The notes under the pieces are model-generated. The model searched no databases, had not been told where the DNA came from, and saw only the letters and a program-made list of their open reading frames with translations. Positions 1-8,837 of a stretch of 58,134 nucleotides of DNA are shown in pieces. Source of the DNA: Bacillota bacterium (GTDB lineage: Bacteria > Bacillota > Dethiobacteria > DTU022 > UBA8154); contig JAAYFF010000029.1 of NCBI GenBank assembly GCA_012728375.1, positions 1-58,134 of the forward strand, written 5' to 3'. Within the stretch, counting starts at the first letter, position 1. Every line of letters starts with the position of its first letter. A program made the position numbers and the translations under genes.

Positions 1-70
1 TGAGATAAAAAATATTTTGGCCAATAGCAAAAAATAATGTTATTCCTTACATATTTCTGAAAAAGTATGA

Positions 71-112
71 AGGCCGCAAACCCTCTATTTTGCAGGGTCG
101 CGGCCTCTTTTT
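71..112 (+). terminator. Rho-independent terminator
   Basis: A 7-bp outer stem (AGGCCGC/GCGGCCT) and a 5-bp inner stem (ACCCT/AGGGT) around a short loop are followed by CTTTTTCGCTCTTTTT on the plus strand. It would end a rightward transcript entering from the left of the window. No coding sequence is visible between position 1 and the hairpin. Confidence 0.6.
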
Positions 113-148
113 CGCTCTTTTTGCTGTCAAAGTGAGGTTTCTATACAC

Positions 149-184
149 ATTATACACAATAGCACAGAAAAATAATGTAGTCAA
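149..184 (-). promoter_or_regulatory. Leftward sigma-A-type promoter
   Basis: On the minus strand TTGACT (184-179) is separated by 17 nt from TATTGT (161-156), with an overlapping TATAAT (154-149). It points out of the window to the left, through the hairpin at 71-112. Its gene is not in the window. Confidence 0.4.
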
Positions 185-232
185 GTTTTTTTGTCCAAGC
201 CACAGGAATTCCGCGTTAGTTTGACAACTTAA

Positions 233-265
233 TAAAAAACCCTTGCAGCACAATGCTTCAAGGGC
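233..265 (-). terminator. Terminator of a possible short leftward transcript
   Basis: CCCTTG and CAAGGG (240-245 and 259-264) with an inner AGCA/TGCT pair form a hairpin that, read on the minus strand, is followed by TTTTTTATTAAG. There is no leftward gene upstream; a TATAAT on the minus strand near 318 suggests an 80-nt RNA. The rest of 113-450 shows nothing else I can support. Confidence 0.45.
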
Positions 266-453
266 TTATTTATTGGATTTATGGCATAAAACGCGCATGA
301 AATGCTTTACTGCCTTATTATACCCTATCCCATCCCGGTCAAAAAGCAAGTTTAGATTCGCTCATAAGCGGCTGGTGCTGCATAATTAAACTGGAACTTT
401 ACGAAAAAGGAATTTATAATACGGGTGTCAACATCGCAAGGAGGAGAAAAAGG

Positions 454-1005
454 ATGAAGACAATTAAGATCCATAAAGAAGATGCCATACTGGTTCTCAT
501 CGATTTTCAGGAACGGCTCATGCCGGCCATGGAGAACAATGAGGAGCTTGTCGCGACCGTCATCAAACTTATTAAGGGCTGTAATATAATGGAAATACCG
601 AAACTGGTTACCCAGCAGTATACCAAAGGCCTGGGGCCGACCATCCCGGGCATTCATGAGGCTCTGGGCAAGTACCGCCCCATCGAAAAAACCAGTTTCA
701 GCGCCATGGGAGAGCCTGCTTTTGCAGAAGCCCTGGAGAAAACGGGCCGGAAGACCGTCGTCCTGGCCGGCGTGGAGTCCCATGTCTGCGTGCAGCAAAC
801 AGCTTTGGATCTATTGGAAAAGGGGTATCATGTCTTTTTGGCAGCGGATTGCGTATCATCCCGCCAAAACAGTGACAAAAAATACGCGCTGAAACGCATG
901 GCGCAAGCCGGAGCCTTCCTGACTACCTGTGAAGCCGTGCTTTTTGAACTTTGTGGCGATTCTCGCCGGCCGGGCTTCAAAGAAATTTCCGCGCTGGTGA
1001 AATAG
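454..1005 (+). CDS. Isochorismatase-family cysteine hydrolase
   Basis: A 183-residue member of the isochorismatase-like hydrolase superfamily (cytoplasmic amidase/isochorismatase fold). The catalytic triad expected of the family is visible: Asp17 in LIDFQERL, Lys79 in EKTSFSAM and Cys112 in GVESHVCVQQTA. The physiological substrate cannot be told from sequence; close relatives of the short type are usually annotated only as hydrolases. The ATG has a strong AAGGAGG ribosome binding site and a TATAAT -10 box lies at 415-420 with a weak -35. It is convergent with rtcB (7 bp apart) and stands alone in its direction. A second, more nicotinamidase-like member of the superfamily lies at 20596. Confidence 0.85.
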   Translation: MKTIKIHKEDAILVLIDFQERLMPAMENNEELVATVIKLIKGCNIMEIPKLVTQQYTKGLGPTIPGIHEALGKYRPIEKTSFSAMGEPAFAEALEKTGRKTVVLAGVESHVCVQQTALDLLEKGYHVFLAADCVSSRQNSDKKYALKRMAQAGAFLTTCEAVLFELCGDSRRPGFKEISALVK

Positions 1006-1012
1006 AGGCGGC

Positions 1013-2254
1013 TTATTTTTTCTTTTTCTTTCTTCCGGTCTTTTCGCTGCCTTTGATGACGGCTACTGTCTTGAGCCTTAACACGGGCTCCACCAAATCA
1101 GCCTGGTAATGCAGAACATCTTCGATGTTTTTATAGGCAAAACGGCTTTCATCGGCAACACCCGATTTATCAGTCATGCCCAGCACAATACCCTTTTCCT
1201 TTAAGTCCAGCACGGTCTGTTCTGTGGAGAATTCTTTTAAAGCCGCAGCCCTGCTCATGCGCCGGCCGGCTCCATGGGAACAACTGTAAAACGACTCCGG
1301 ATTGCCCTTACCTTTAACAATAAAACTGTAAGAACCCATGGCTCCCGGAATAATTCCTATTTCGCCGCTGCGGACCCGTATGGCCCCTTTGCGGTGCACC
1401 CACACATCCCTATGATAGTGATGCTCCAGGGCTGCATAATTGTGGTGTGCATGATAAGTAGGCGTGTAATTAACGCCGGATATTTTCGCACTGATTTCAT
1501 TTTTTACTATCTCTAAAATTCTTTGCCTGTTTTCTTCGGCAAAGGCAAGGGCAAAATCCATCCACAAGAGATACTCCCTCGCTTCATCCGTATCAACGGG
1601 AAGATATGCCAGATCATAGTGCTTCGGCACCGGGGGAAAAAATTTTGAGCTAAGACTGATAGCCGTTTTATTAAAGTAATCGGCAATTTTTTTGCCCAGG
1701 TTACGGCTACCGCTGTGAACCATAAGACAGATCCAGCCCTCGTCATCCTCTTGTATTTCGATAAAATGATTCCCTCCGCCCAGGGTCCCGATCTGGTAAT
1801 ACGCCCTTTCAATTTCCGGAAACAGAGCATCAGAGCTGGACGCAGAAAATAAAGACTCTTTATATTTGTCTATCGTCTTGCTGCTTTGCTTTACCCCGTG
1901 ATGCTGGAAACCGGTGGGGACGCTTCTCATAATATTGCCGACAAGGTTCCTCAGCACGTCTTCCGATAAAGACTTTCGCGGGATGTTAGTTTTCGTGAAC
2001 ACCACGCCGCAGCCGATGTCAACGCCTACGGCATTGGGGATAATGACGTTTTCAGCTGCAATAACTCCGCCGATGGGCATACCGTAGCCTTCGTGCACAT
2101 CAGGCATTAAAGCCACCCACCCATAAATAAAAGGCAGACTGGCAAGATTCATGGCCTGGGTGAGGGCTCCTTCGTCAATGTAGCTTATGTCAGGCAGCCA
2201 TACTTTAATCGGTTTTTTGCCTGAGTCTTTGTTATCTAAAATAAAAATGTACAC
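1013..2254 (-). CDS. rtcB: RNA-splicing ligase RtcB
   Basis: RtcB joins RNA 2',3'-cyclic phosphate or 3'-phosphate ends to 5'-OH ends using GTP and Mn2+; in bacteria it acts in RNA repair. The 413-residue product has normal length and the family landmarks in order: DVHEGYGMPIGG, GVDIGCG with the metal-binding Cys, GGGNHFIEI, HSGSRNLGK, and SHGAGRRMSR holding the guanylylated His. It starts with GTG directly after ATAGGAGATGA. The C-terminus is a run of lysines. It follows sbcC on the same strand with a 76-bp gap, so it may be the last gene of the sbcD-sbcC transcript. No archease gene or RtcR regulator is present in the window. Confidence 0.93.
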   Translation of the reverse strand: MYIFILDNKDSGKKPIKVWLPDISYIDEGALTQAMNLASLPFIYGWVALMPDVHEGYGMPIGGVIAAENVIIPNAVGVDIGCGVVFTKTNIPRKSLSEDVLRNLVGNIMRSVPTGFQHHGVKQSSKTIDKYKESLFSASSSDALFPEIERAYYQIGTLGGGNHFIEIQEDDEGWICLMVHSGSRNLGKKIADYFNKTAISLSSKFFPPVPKHYDLAYLPVDTDEAREYLLWMDFALAFAEENRQRILEIVKNEISAKISGVNYTPTYHAHHNYAALEHHYHRDVWVHRKGAIRVRSGEIGIIPGAMGSYSFIVKGKGNPESFYSCSHGAGRRMSRAAALKEFSTEQTVLDLKEKGIVLGMTDKSGVADESRFAYKNIEDVLHYQADLVEPVLRLKTVAVIKGSEKTGRKKKKK

Positions 2255-2330
2255 TCATCTCCTATTCCAAGGTGCTTAAAATCCTTACCATCATCCGTTT
2301 TCTGCAGGCATGCTCCGGCTTCTTAACACC

Positions 2331-5300
2331 TTATCCTTTTTCAATTCTCACCCTGCTGCCGGCCCCCGTGTAAGAGGGCGGTTCGACGATGAGGCGGCGC
2401 GCCAGACGGCTGCGCAGTTCGGGCACGTGGCTGATCAGCCCGATGACCCGTTCCCTGCTGCTCAAGCGTTCCAGGGAGTCCATCACCATATCGAGCAGCT
2501 CGCTGTCCAGGGTGCCGAATCCCTCGTCCAGGAAAAAGAACTCCAGGGGGCTCTGACCCTTTAACTGGATCTGTTCGGAAAGAGCCAAAGCCAGGGCCAG
2601 CGAAGTGAGGAAAGTCTCCCCGCCGGACAGGGAGGTGACCATCCTGTGAACGCCGCCGTTGGCATTATCCCGGATAATAAACCCTGCTTCAGTATCCAGC
2701 TCCAGAGCGTACTTGTATTTTGTCATCAGCCCGAGGGTCTCGGAGGCTTTGGCGGCAACATAGCGCAGCCTCTCTTCGGCGATAAAATCAATAAAGCTGT
2801 TCTCCTTCCCTTTTTCGGCTCTCAGCAGCTTCTGAATCTGTTCAAACAATCCCTGCTTGTGGGTCAGTTCGCGATAACTTTTCTGCAGCACAACCCATTT
2901 GTCATGCTTCTTCTTGATTGTCTCATACGTATTCCTGGCCACTTCATGCCTGGAGACACACGCTTCCTTCTCCATGGCTTTTTCCTCGAAAGCCCTGCTG
3001 ATCCTCTCCCATTCCTCTTCATCAATACTGCGAGAGCCGAGTTTTCTGGTCACCATCAGCTTTTCCGCCTGCAGCTCCCTGCTAATCTCATCATACCTGC
3101 TGATCTCTTCAGCCAATTTTTTTTGCTCATCTTCGGAAAGCATTGAGCTTTCCACTTCTGCGCTATCGGCAAAACCTTTTAATTGCAGAGCTTCTTGCAA
3201 CCGCCTTTTTTCGCTCTCCAGAGTGCCTGCATAAATATTTTTCTGATTTTCCAGCGTTGCTTTTTGCGATTGAAGCTCATGATGCTCCTTTTCCAGGCAC
3301 TTGAGCCTTTCTTCGTACTGCCTTTCCAGCTGTTGATAAGCCTCCAGCCGACGATTAATCTTCTCAATTTCCTCCTCAATATGGACATCTCCGGCCAGCG
3401 CCTTCAGCCTGCGCTCCTTTTCCTCCTGTTGCTGCAGGTAATTCTTCCTATGGGCTTCCAGCTTGATCCTTTCATTGGTCAAAGCGCCGACTTCCTCCCG
3501 CAATTGTTCAATAGAAGCCCGTTTCTTGCCGAACAACTCCTGCACCTTTTCCATTTCTTTTTGCAACTCGTTCAGTTTACGATCATTTTCCGCCAGCCGT
3601 TCCATTTCCCGGCCCGCGCTTTCAATCTGAAAACTCTCCAGAAAAAACCGGTAGCGCTCCTTTAACTCTTGGCAAGACTGCATTTCTTTTTTAAAATCGT
3701 TTTCCAAATGGGCCAGGTTTTCCCGGCTAACCTGCAATCCGGACAGCAAACCGTTTTCTTCCGCCCTAAAGCCAGATAACCGTTCATTTTGTTTCATTAG
3801 ATTGCTTTTTAGCGTTTCCAGCTTTTCTTCCCACTCGTCAACAGCTTTGAGCTTTGCCCTTAAGTCATCGTTCATCTTTTTAAGCGCACTGCCCAGGGCA
3901 GGCAAATCAAGTTTCCTTAAGCCTTCGGGCAGCTTTTGCACAACATCATCATACTCTTTTCTTTTATCCTGCAGATCCCCAGTTGCCTGTCCGAGCTGCT
4001 CTTTTATGCTTTGTAACTGCCCGGCGGTGAGGAGATAATTTTGATCCGCCTTTTTTAATGCTTTTTCTGCTGCTGCCAGCTCCTTTTCTGCTGCTGCCAG
4101 CTCCTTTTCCAGTAAAGCCGGTTCTGCCTCTTCGCCCTGCCGGGACGCGGGATGGGGATGATGCACAGAACCGCAGACAGGACAAGGCTCGCCCTCCTGC
4201 AATTTTTTCGACAGCAGGTACGCCGTATTTTTCTCCAGGGCCTTTACGGCAGCTTCCTTTTGCTCGCGGCTTCGCCTGTAAAACATTTCCGCTTTTTGCC
4301 GCTCTTCTTCCAGAGAGTTTAGCTTTGCGGCAGTTTTGTCCGACAGGTCCTGCAGTTCCCCGATTTTTTCCTGCATGGCTTCCAGCTCGCTTTTTTTCAA
4401 CTTTAACAAGCCCCAAACCATCTCAAGCTTATGGATTTCTTCCTGTTCGCTGCTCACCGCCTGTCGTCCTGCAGGTTTTTCTTCTTCATGTTCCTGCGCT
4501 TCTTTTGTTAAAACATGCAAAACCTCTTTCGTTTGCACTATCTTGCGGGAAACGGCCTGCAGCTCATCCTCCCGGGCAGCGATCTCTGCATTTAGTTTTG
4601 CTATTTTCTTCTTCAATTCACTTGCACTTTTCTCAGCAACACCAATTTTACTTTCCAATAAAACTCCTTCCTGGATTTTGCTCCGGTACTGCGGATCCGT
4701 CTTTAAGGAGTCTATTTGCCCTTTCAGGAGCTTAATCTTTTCTTCCGCGTCAGCAGCCTCTCTGCTTTCCCTGCGGATGATATTATTCTTAAGCTCGATT
4801 TTTTCCTGCACCCCCCGCTCCGCTACCGCAAGCCCGCCTATTTTAACCCCCAACTGTTTGAGCTCCCCTTTGATCTCCAGGGCATCGGAAAGTCTGGTCC
4901 GGAAAGCCACAAGCTTTGGTTTCTCTGTTTCCGCTTCTTTCTTGAGCCCACCAAACTTCCCCCTGGTTTCCTCCCGTTCTGCAGCAACAAAAGGCAACCT
5001 GGCCAGGATTTCATCCAGCCTTTTTTCTGTTTCTGCAAGCTTCTCCGCAAGTCGGCCCGTCTTGCCGACCAGTTCCGCGAGCTCAGCCGCTTTGGCGGCT
5101 TTTTCCAACCGGATTCTTTTACTGCTGATCTCTTCCTGGTGCGAGCAATGCTGCTGCTCTTTTTTCTTGATCTGCTCAAGGCTTTGCACCAGCTGCCATA
5201 CCTCTTTAGCTTCATTAAACCGTGCCTCGAGCTGCTGCAGCTCTTTTTCCGCCCGGCTTCTTTCCAAGGCCGCTGCCTTTAACGCGTTTTCCGCGTCTTC

Positions 5301-5957
5301 AAGGGCTTGATCCGAAGCATCCCCAAGCATCGACAAAGCCCCTTCCACCTTGTCAATGCGGCTTTTCAAAACGGACACCTTTTTGGAAAGCTTCTCATTA
5401 AGCCGCCTGCCATACTCCTCCAGGTAGAAAATCCTCTCCAGCATATCGCGCTTTTTGGCATTGTCCAGCATTAAAAATTCCTGGAAACTGTTTTGCGGCA
5501 GGACCACAGCCCGTGTAAAATCATCATGGCTGAGGCCCAATAATTCTTCGATGCTGCGGCTGACCTCTTTCGCCCTGTCGCAGAGAGGAATTTCACCGGC
5601 TGCGGTGATTTCAATGAGCCTGGCAATCTTTGGTTCACAGGAATTCCCCGAACCCCTCTTCCGCTGATAAGTCCGCTCCACCCTGTACGTTTTTCTGATA
5701 TTGTCCTTGAAAAGTTCAAATGTAAAAGATACCCTGGCCGTCTTCCAGCCCGTATTAATGATTCCCTGCGTGCCCCGCTCCGCTCTTTTCACCTTGCCGT
5801 ACAAAACAAAAGTAATGGCGTCCAGCACGGTTGACTTGCCGCTTCCGGTAGGGCCGAAAATTCCAAAGAGGCCTGTTTCGCCCAGGCTGTCAAAATCAAT
5901 GGTCTGTTTTTCGCGGAAGCTCTGCAGCCCCTCTATCTCAAGAAGCTTCGGCCTCAT
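2331..5957 (-). CDS. sbcC: Exonuclease SbcC, Rad50-like ATPase subunit
   Basis: Large subunit (1208 residues) of the SbcCD nuclease, which cleaves hairpins and DNA ends blocked by protein. Visible parts: Walker A GPTGSGKS at residues 35-42, long Glu/Lys-rich coiled coils on both sides of a zinc-hook CPVC near residue 593, the ABC signature LSGGE near 1110, and Walker B FFLDEGFG near 1142. I start at ATG 5957, where the sequence MRPKLLEIEGLQSF matches the usual family N-terminus; a longer frame to 6002 lies inside sbcD. It overlaps the 3' end of sbcD by 20 bp, so the two are translationally linked. SbcCD would process long palindromes such as the 70-bp one at 12778. Confidence 0.95.
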   Translation of the reverse strand: MRPKLLEIEGLQSFREKQTIDFDSLGETGLFGIFGPTGSGKSTVLDAITFVLYGKVKRAERGTQGIINTGWKTARVSFTFELFKDNIRKTYRVERTYQRKRGSGNSCEPKIARLIEITAAGEIPLCDRAKEVSRSIEELLGLSHDDFTRAVVLPQNSFQEFLMLDNAKKRDMLERIFYLEEYGRRLNEKLSKKVSVLKSRIDKVEGALSMLGDASDQALEDAENALKAAALERSRAEKELQQLEARFNEAKEVWQLVQSLEQIKKKEQQHCSHQEEISSKRIRLEKAAKAAELAELVGKTGRLAEKLAETEKRLDEILARLPFVAAEREETRGKFGGLKKEAETEKPKLVAFRTRLSDALEIKGELKQLGVKIGGLAVAERGVQEKIELKNNIIRRESREAADAEEKIKLLKGQIDSLKTDPQYRSKIQEGVLLESKIGVAEKSASELKKKIAKLNAEIAAREDELQAVSRKIVQTKEVLHVLTKEAQEHEEEKPAGRQAVSSEQEEIHKLEMVWGLLKLKKSELEAMQEKIGELQDLSDKTAAKLNSLEEERQKAEMFYRRSREQKEAAVKALEKNTAYLLSKKLQEGEPCPVCGSVHHPHPASRQGEEAEPALLEKELAAAEKELAAAEKALKKADQNYLLTAGQLQSIKEQLGQATGDLQDKRKEYDDVVQKLPEGLRKLDLPALGSALKKMNDDLRAKLKAVDEWEEKLETLKSNLMKQNERLSGFRAEENGLLSGLQVSRENLAHLENDFKKEMQSCQELKERYRFFLESFQIESAGREMERLAENDRKLNELQKEMEKVQELFGKKRASIEQLREEVGALTNERIKLEAHRKNYLQQQEEKERRLKALAGDVHIEEEIEKINRRLEAYQQLERQYEERLKCLEKEHHELQSQKATLENQKNIYAGTLESEKRRLQEALQLKGFADSAEVESSMLSEDEQKKLAEEISRYDEISRELQAEKLMVTRKLGSRSIDEEEWERISRAFEEKAMEKEACVSRHEVARNTYETIKKKHDKWVVLQKSYRELTHKQGLFEQIQKLLRAEKGKENSFIDFIAEERLRYVAAKASETLGLMTKYKYALELDTEAGFIIRDNANGGVHRMVTSLSGGETFLTSLALALALSEQIQLKGQSPLEFFFLDEGFGTLDSELLDMVMDSLERLSSRERVIGLISHVPELRSRLARRLIVEPPSYTGAGSRVRIEKG

Positions 5958-7212
5958 CCACAGCACCCCCCTCCTCCGGAACGTCCGGGTCTTCGTCTTC
6001 ATCGTTTAAAACCTCGATGAAAGCCCCCAGCAGTTCCTCGGAAATCTCCTGCCCCATCCTGTATTTGTAGTAGTCTTTAAACAAATCGTCAATTCTTTTT
6101 CCTTCCCTGCTTTCCGGGGCTGAAACCTCCGCTACCTCCCCCTTAAGCCTGGGACGGATGTTAATGATACCCGGATGCAGCGCTCTAAGGCGTTTTTGCT
6201 CTTCCGCCGTCAGAATGCGGTCGGCCACTATCTCCAAGTCGATCCAGGCATTTTTATCCCGTCCCTCTTCGCACCACCTAAGGGCTTGTCCGATGCCCTC
6301 CTCTGCAACCCATCTGCAAAGGGATTTTCCGCAATCGAGATAGACCGGGGTTATCACAGCCTTTTCTCCCGGATGAGCATCGACGAGGTACACGGCCTTG
6401 CTGTACCCGGCCTCGGAAAAGCTGTACGCCAGCGGCGAACCAGAATAATAAGCCGGAGAGGGGGCACTTTTAATCTGCTGCGGCCGGTGCAGGTGCCCCA
6501 GGGCAATAAAGTGGGCCCCGGCAGGAAGGACTGCCGGATCAACGGTCAGCGCCCCTCCCACCTGCAGCGTCCTCTCCGACTCCGACTCCTTGCCTCCCAG
6601 CATAAACAGATGCCCCACTACCAGGTTGACGGTATCTGCTCTGAACTTTTTACTCAGCGAGGCAAGAATGCTGCCGATTTTATCGGAATAGGCCCTCTGC
6701 AGCATATCTTCATCCGCGTGCTGCGACAATATCTCCTCCAGCCGCGCCTCTGAGGGGAACGGCAGCGCAATAATGACGGCATGCTCCTCACACCCCGGAA
6801 CTTTTAATTCCAGCCAGCCCGGCCCGGAATCAACCAGCCGGACACCGCTGCTGCTGCCCATGCCGAGCGTTTTGGCATCGCTGCGGGGATAGCCGAGCAA
6901 AATCACACCGCTTTTGGATGCCAGCGGACCCGCAGCACAAAGGCGCTCCGGATTATCATGGTTTCCCGCGATAACCACAACCGCCCTCTTCCCCCTGTCG
7001 CTCAGCCTGTCCACAGCGTCATAAAAAAGTTCCTCCGCAGCTGCAGAGGGGTTATAAGTATCGTAAATATCACCGGCAACAAGGACCAGATTAACGTTCT
7101 TTTCTTCCACCATCGTGCAGAGACAGTCAATGAACTCCCTCTGTTCTTCAATGCGGCTGATCTGCTCCAGAGGCTTGCCCAGATGCCAGTCGGACGTATG
7201 TAAGATGCGCAT
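5938..7212 (-). CDS. sbcD: Exonuclease SbcD, Mre11-like nuclease subunit
   Basis: Mn2+-dependent nuclease subunit of SbcCD, 424 residues. The metallophosphoesterase motifs are present in order: DWH (residues 8-10), GDIYD, GNHD and GHLHRP. The C-terminus is acidic. The ATG at 7212 has GGGAGG 6-7 nt upstream; a TTG two codons earlier is less well placed. A small frameshifted gene ends 23 bp upstream, so sbcD appears to be the second gene of the transcript. Confidence 0.95.
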   Translation of the reverse strand: MRILHTSDWHLGKPLEQISRIEEQREFIDCLCTMVEEKNVNLVLVAGDIYDTYNPSAAAEELFYDAVDRLSDRGKRAVVVIAGNHDNPERLCAAGPLASKSGVILLGYPRSDAKTLGMGSSSGVRLVDSGPGWLELKVPGCEEHAVIIALPFPSEARLEEILSQHADEDMLQRAYSDKIGSILASLSKKFRADTVNLVVGHLFMLGGKESESERTLQVGGALTVDPAVLPAGAHFIALGHLHRPQQIKSAPSPAYYSGSPLAYSFSEAGYSKAVYLVDAHPGEKAVITPVYLDCGKSLCRWVAEEGIGQALRWCEEGRDKNAWIDLEIVADRILTAEEQKRLRALHPGIINIRPRLKGEVAEVSAPESREGKRIDDLFKDYYKYRMGQEISEELLGAFIEVLNDEDEDPDVPEEGGAVDEAEAS

Positions 7213-7235
7213 AAACAACCTCCCTCCTGACGATA

Positions 7236-7395
7236 TTAAAGGCCTTTGGAACGGACATATTCCTCCACATCCACATTATATACGATCTCTTCCACGGTAA
7301 ACACCGCCCAGGGGCCTTTGTCCCCGTGTTTTCAGATCAACGTGATCCTCCGGCCTGATATCGTTTTCAAAGCGCTGGTTGTTGGAAACGGGCAT
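7236..7395 (-). pseudogene. Small gene with a one-base frameshift upstream of sbcD
   Basis: Reading leftward from ATG 7395 (AAGGAAA upstream) gives MPVSNNQRFENDIRPEDHVD followed by LK; then an AAAA run near 7331 shifts the frame. Dropping one A continues as HGDKGPWAVFTVEEIVYNVD and VEEYVRSKGL to the TAA at 7236. The joined product would be 52 residues, acidic and soluble. Both halves look like real protein and the stop sits just before the sbcD ribosome binding site, as expected of an operon gene. I do not recognise the family. The break is either a homopolymer sequencing error or a true inactivation. Confidence 0.55.
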
Positions 7396-7484
7396 GTTTG
7401 TTTGCAATTTCCTTGTTGTGTCCCGAAATTAAACGAAACTAAACCAAATTAAAAGGCACCCTGTTAAATTTTTCTATTTTATGG

Positions 7485-7513
7485 TATACTAATAGTAATA
7501 ACTTCTTTGGAGG
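7485..7513 (+). promoter_or_regulatory. -10 box and ribosome binding site of the AbiEii-type operon
   Basis: TATACT at 7485-7490 is a good -10; the matching -35 position (TGTTAA, 7462-7467) is weak. TTGGAGG at 7507-7513 is a strong ribosome binding site for the ATG at 7521. The 7396-7484 stretch is AT-rich and would also have to hold the diverging promoter of the sbcD block. Confidence 0.4.
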
Positions 7514-7520
7514 AACGACA

Positions 7521-7817
7521 ATGCTACCGGCATTTCTGCACCGGTATTTCTGGGATCATCAGACAAGTCAGATAAATGAAGAAACGCACAGTTTTTTCAT
7601 TATTGAGCGGCTTCTGGAAATCGGTAACGATGATGCCATCCGCTGGATTTTGCGTCGTTATCCCCGGCAAAAAATTATTGAAGTGCTGAAAAACAGCCGC
7701 TCTCTTTCCAAAAAAACAATAAATTTCTGGAAAAATTACTTCCGGTTAGATAAGGAGGAGGTCAATTGTACGCAAACGTCCTCTCGAGAGAGCGAATCGA
7801 TTTACTGGCCAGACTAA
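7521..7817 (+). CDS. DUF6922-like putative antitoxin partner
   Basis: A 98-residue protein rich in aromatic and basic residues; MLPAFLHRYFWD, then a stretch ending in IRWILRRYPRQKIIEVL resembles the small DUF6922-type proteins that accompany AbiEii-like nucleotidyltransferases. I infer a role as antitoxin or transcriptional partner from that resemblance and from gene order; no catalytic motif is seen. Its last 52 bp overlap the next gene, which starts inside it in another frame, implying coupled translation. The final 15 or so residues are therefore constrained by the overlap. Confidence 0.65.
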   Translation: MLPAFLHRYFWDHQTSQINEETHSFFIIERLLEIGNDDAIRWILRRYPRQKIIEVLKNSRSLSKKTINFWKNYFRLDKEEVNCTQTSSRESESIYWPD

Positions 7818-8395
7818 ACGGTTATAACATTTTACAGGGTTTATACCTGGCTGGCGGCACCGCTGCCGCATTACAGCTTGGTCACCGGAAATCAGAAGAC
7901 TTTGATTTTTTTTCACCTCATTTATCTCCGGAAAACTTGGCAAATAGTTTATCGGCACACGAACCATTTGAGATATCTTCGATTACAGCGGGGTCTTTGC
8001 ATGGTTTTATTAACAATGTAAAAATAAGTTTTCTGTTATATCCATACCCGCTTATCTTTCCTACTCAGACGTTTCTTAACATTACTTTAGCAGATATAAA
8101 AGATATTGCCTTAATGAAAATTGTCGCTATTGCTAACAGAGGTACCAAAAAAGATTTTGTCGATCTCTATTTCATATGCAAGGCTTGCATTCCGCTCGAA
8201 GAACTGCTGTTTAATTTTTTTCCCAAGAAATATTCGAGCCAAAGGTATTCGCTTTACCACATTTTTCGAAGCCTACAGTTTTTTGAAGATGCGGAGAAAT
8301 CCCCTCCTCTTGATATGTTACATAATGTTGATTGGAATGAGGTCAAAGCTTTCTTTACGCAAGAAACAGATCGCCTGGCAAAAAAAATGTTTTAG
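7766..8395 (+). CDS. AbiEii/AbiGii-type nucleotidyltransferase toxin
   Basis: A 209-residue minimal nucleotidyltransferase. LYLAGGTAAALQLGHRKSED followed by FDFFSP gives the family core: a GG-T loop, an HR-SED-D pair of acidic metal ligands and an aromatic tail, followed by the DIALMKIVAIANRGTKKDFV segment (DLYF) seen in this family. Such proteins are toxin halves of type IV toxin-antitoxin/abortive infection pairs that act by transferring nucleotides to RNA targets. It starts with TTG at 7766 behind AAGGAGGAGG. It ends one base before the convergent NUDIX gene. Confidence 0.8.
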   Translation: MYANVLSRERIDLLARLNGYNILQGLYLAGGTAAALQLGHRKSEDFDFFSPHLSPENLANSLSAHEPFEISSITAGSLHGFINNVKISFLLYPYPLIFPTQTFLNITLADIKDIALMKIVAIANRGTKKDFVDLYFICKACIPLEELLFNFFPKKYSSQRYSLYHIFRSLQFFEDAEKSPPLDMLHNVDWNEVKAFFTQETDRLAKKMF

Positions 8396-8396
8396 C

Positions 8397-8810
8397 TCAG
8401 CTTGTACTTCCTGTGGAAAATTTCATTCTTAGCTTCTCCACGACAGGTATATCGGCAGGGCTAAAATCGAATAGCCCAAGGTCCGCAACAGCTGCCCATT
8501 TTACTTCATCATGCTCCGACAAACGCATATCTCCGGAAATCCAGTCCGCAAAATATACCAACAGTTCAATAGCCCCGTGTTCATAGCAATAGACACTCCT
8601 GGCGAAAAAATCTCCCACACTGACCACAATCCCCAGCTCTTCAGCAAGCTCCCGCTTAAGACATTCCTCCGGGGATTCGCCATCCTCAACCTTTCCCCCG
8701 GGAAATTCCCACTTTCCGGCCAGCCTGTAACCTGCCGCCCGTTTGGCGATGAGCACTTTGCCATCCTTGATAATAATAGCAGCCGATACCTGTTTCAAAA
8801 TAGTGTTCAT
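8397..8810 (-). CDS. NUDIX hydrolase, MutT type
   Basis: A 137-residue NUDIX protein. The Nudix box runs from GGKVEDGESPEECLKRELAE to ELGI and fits GX5EX7REUXEEXGU. The short length, N-terminal VSAAIIIKDGKVLIAKR and WEFPGGK are typical of MutT-like 8-oxo-(d)GTP diphosphatases that clean the nucleotide pool, but other (deoxy)nucleoside triphosphates are possible. ATG 8810 has GAGGGT upstream. It is a single gene, tail-to-tail with the nucleotidyltransferase. Confidence 0.88.
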   Translation of the reverse strand: MNTILKQVSAAIIIKDGKVLIAKRAAGYRLAGKWEFPGGKVEDGESPEECLKRELAEELGIVVSVGDFFARSVYCYEHGAIELLVYFADWISGDMRLSEHDEVKWAAVADLGLFDFSPADIPVVEKLRMKFSTGSTS

Positions 8811-8837
8811 TACTACCCTCTATGAGATTAGCATTGA

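Noticed and set aside
47-253. 68-codon minus-strand ORF
   Set aside because: It runs through a terminator hairpin and a promoter, has no ribosome binding site, and its composition (Cys/Arg/Phe-rich) is not protein-like.
352-798. 148-codon minus-strand ORF over the first hydrolase
   Set aside because: It is antisense to a gene with an intact catalytic triad and has no motif or ribosome binding site.
1013-2254. Search for archease or RtcA/RtcR with rtcB
   Set aside because: Neighbours are sbcC and a hydrolase; no small acidic archease-like ORF is present.
4058-5310. Several long plus-strand ORFs inside sbcC
   Set aside because: They are mirror frames of the coiled-coil region; biased Glu/Lys/Leu codons open the antisense frames.
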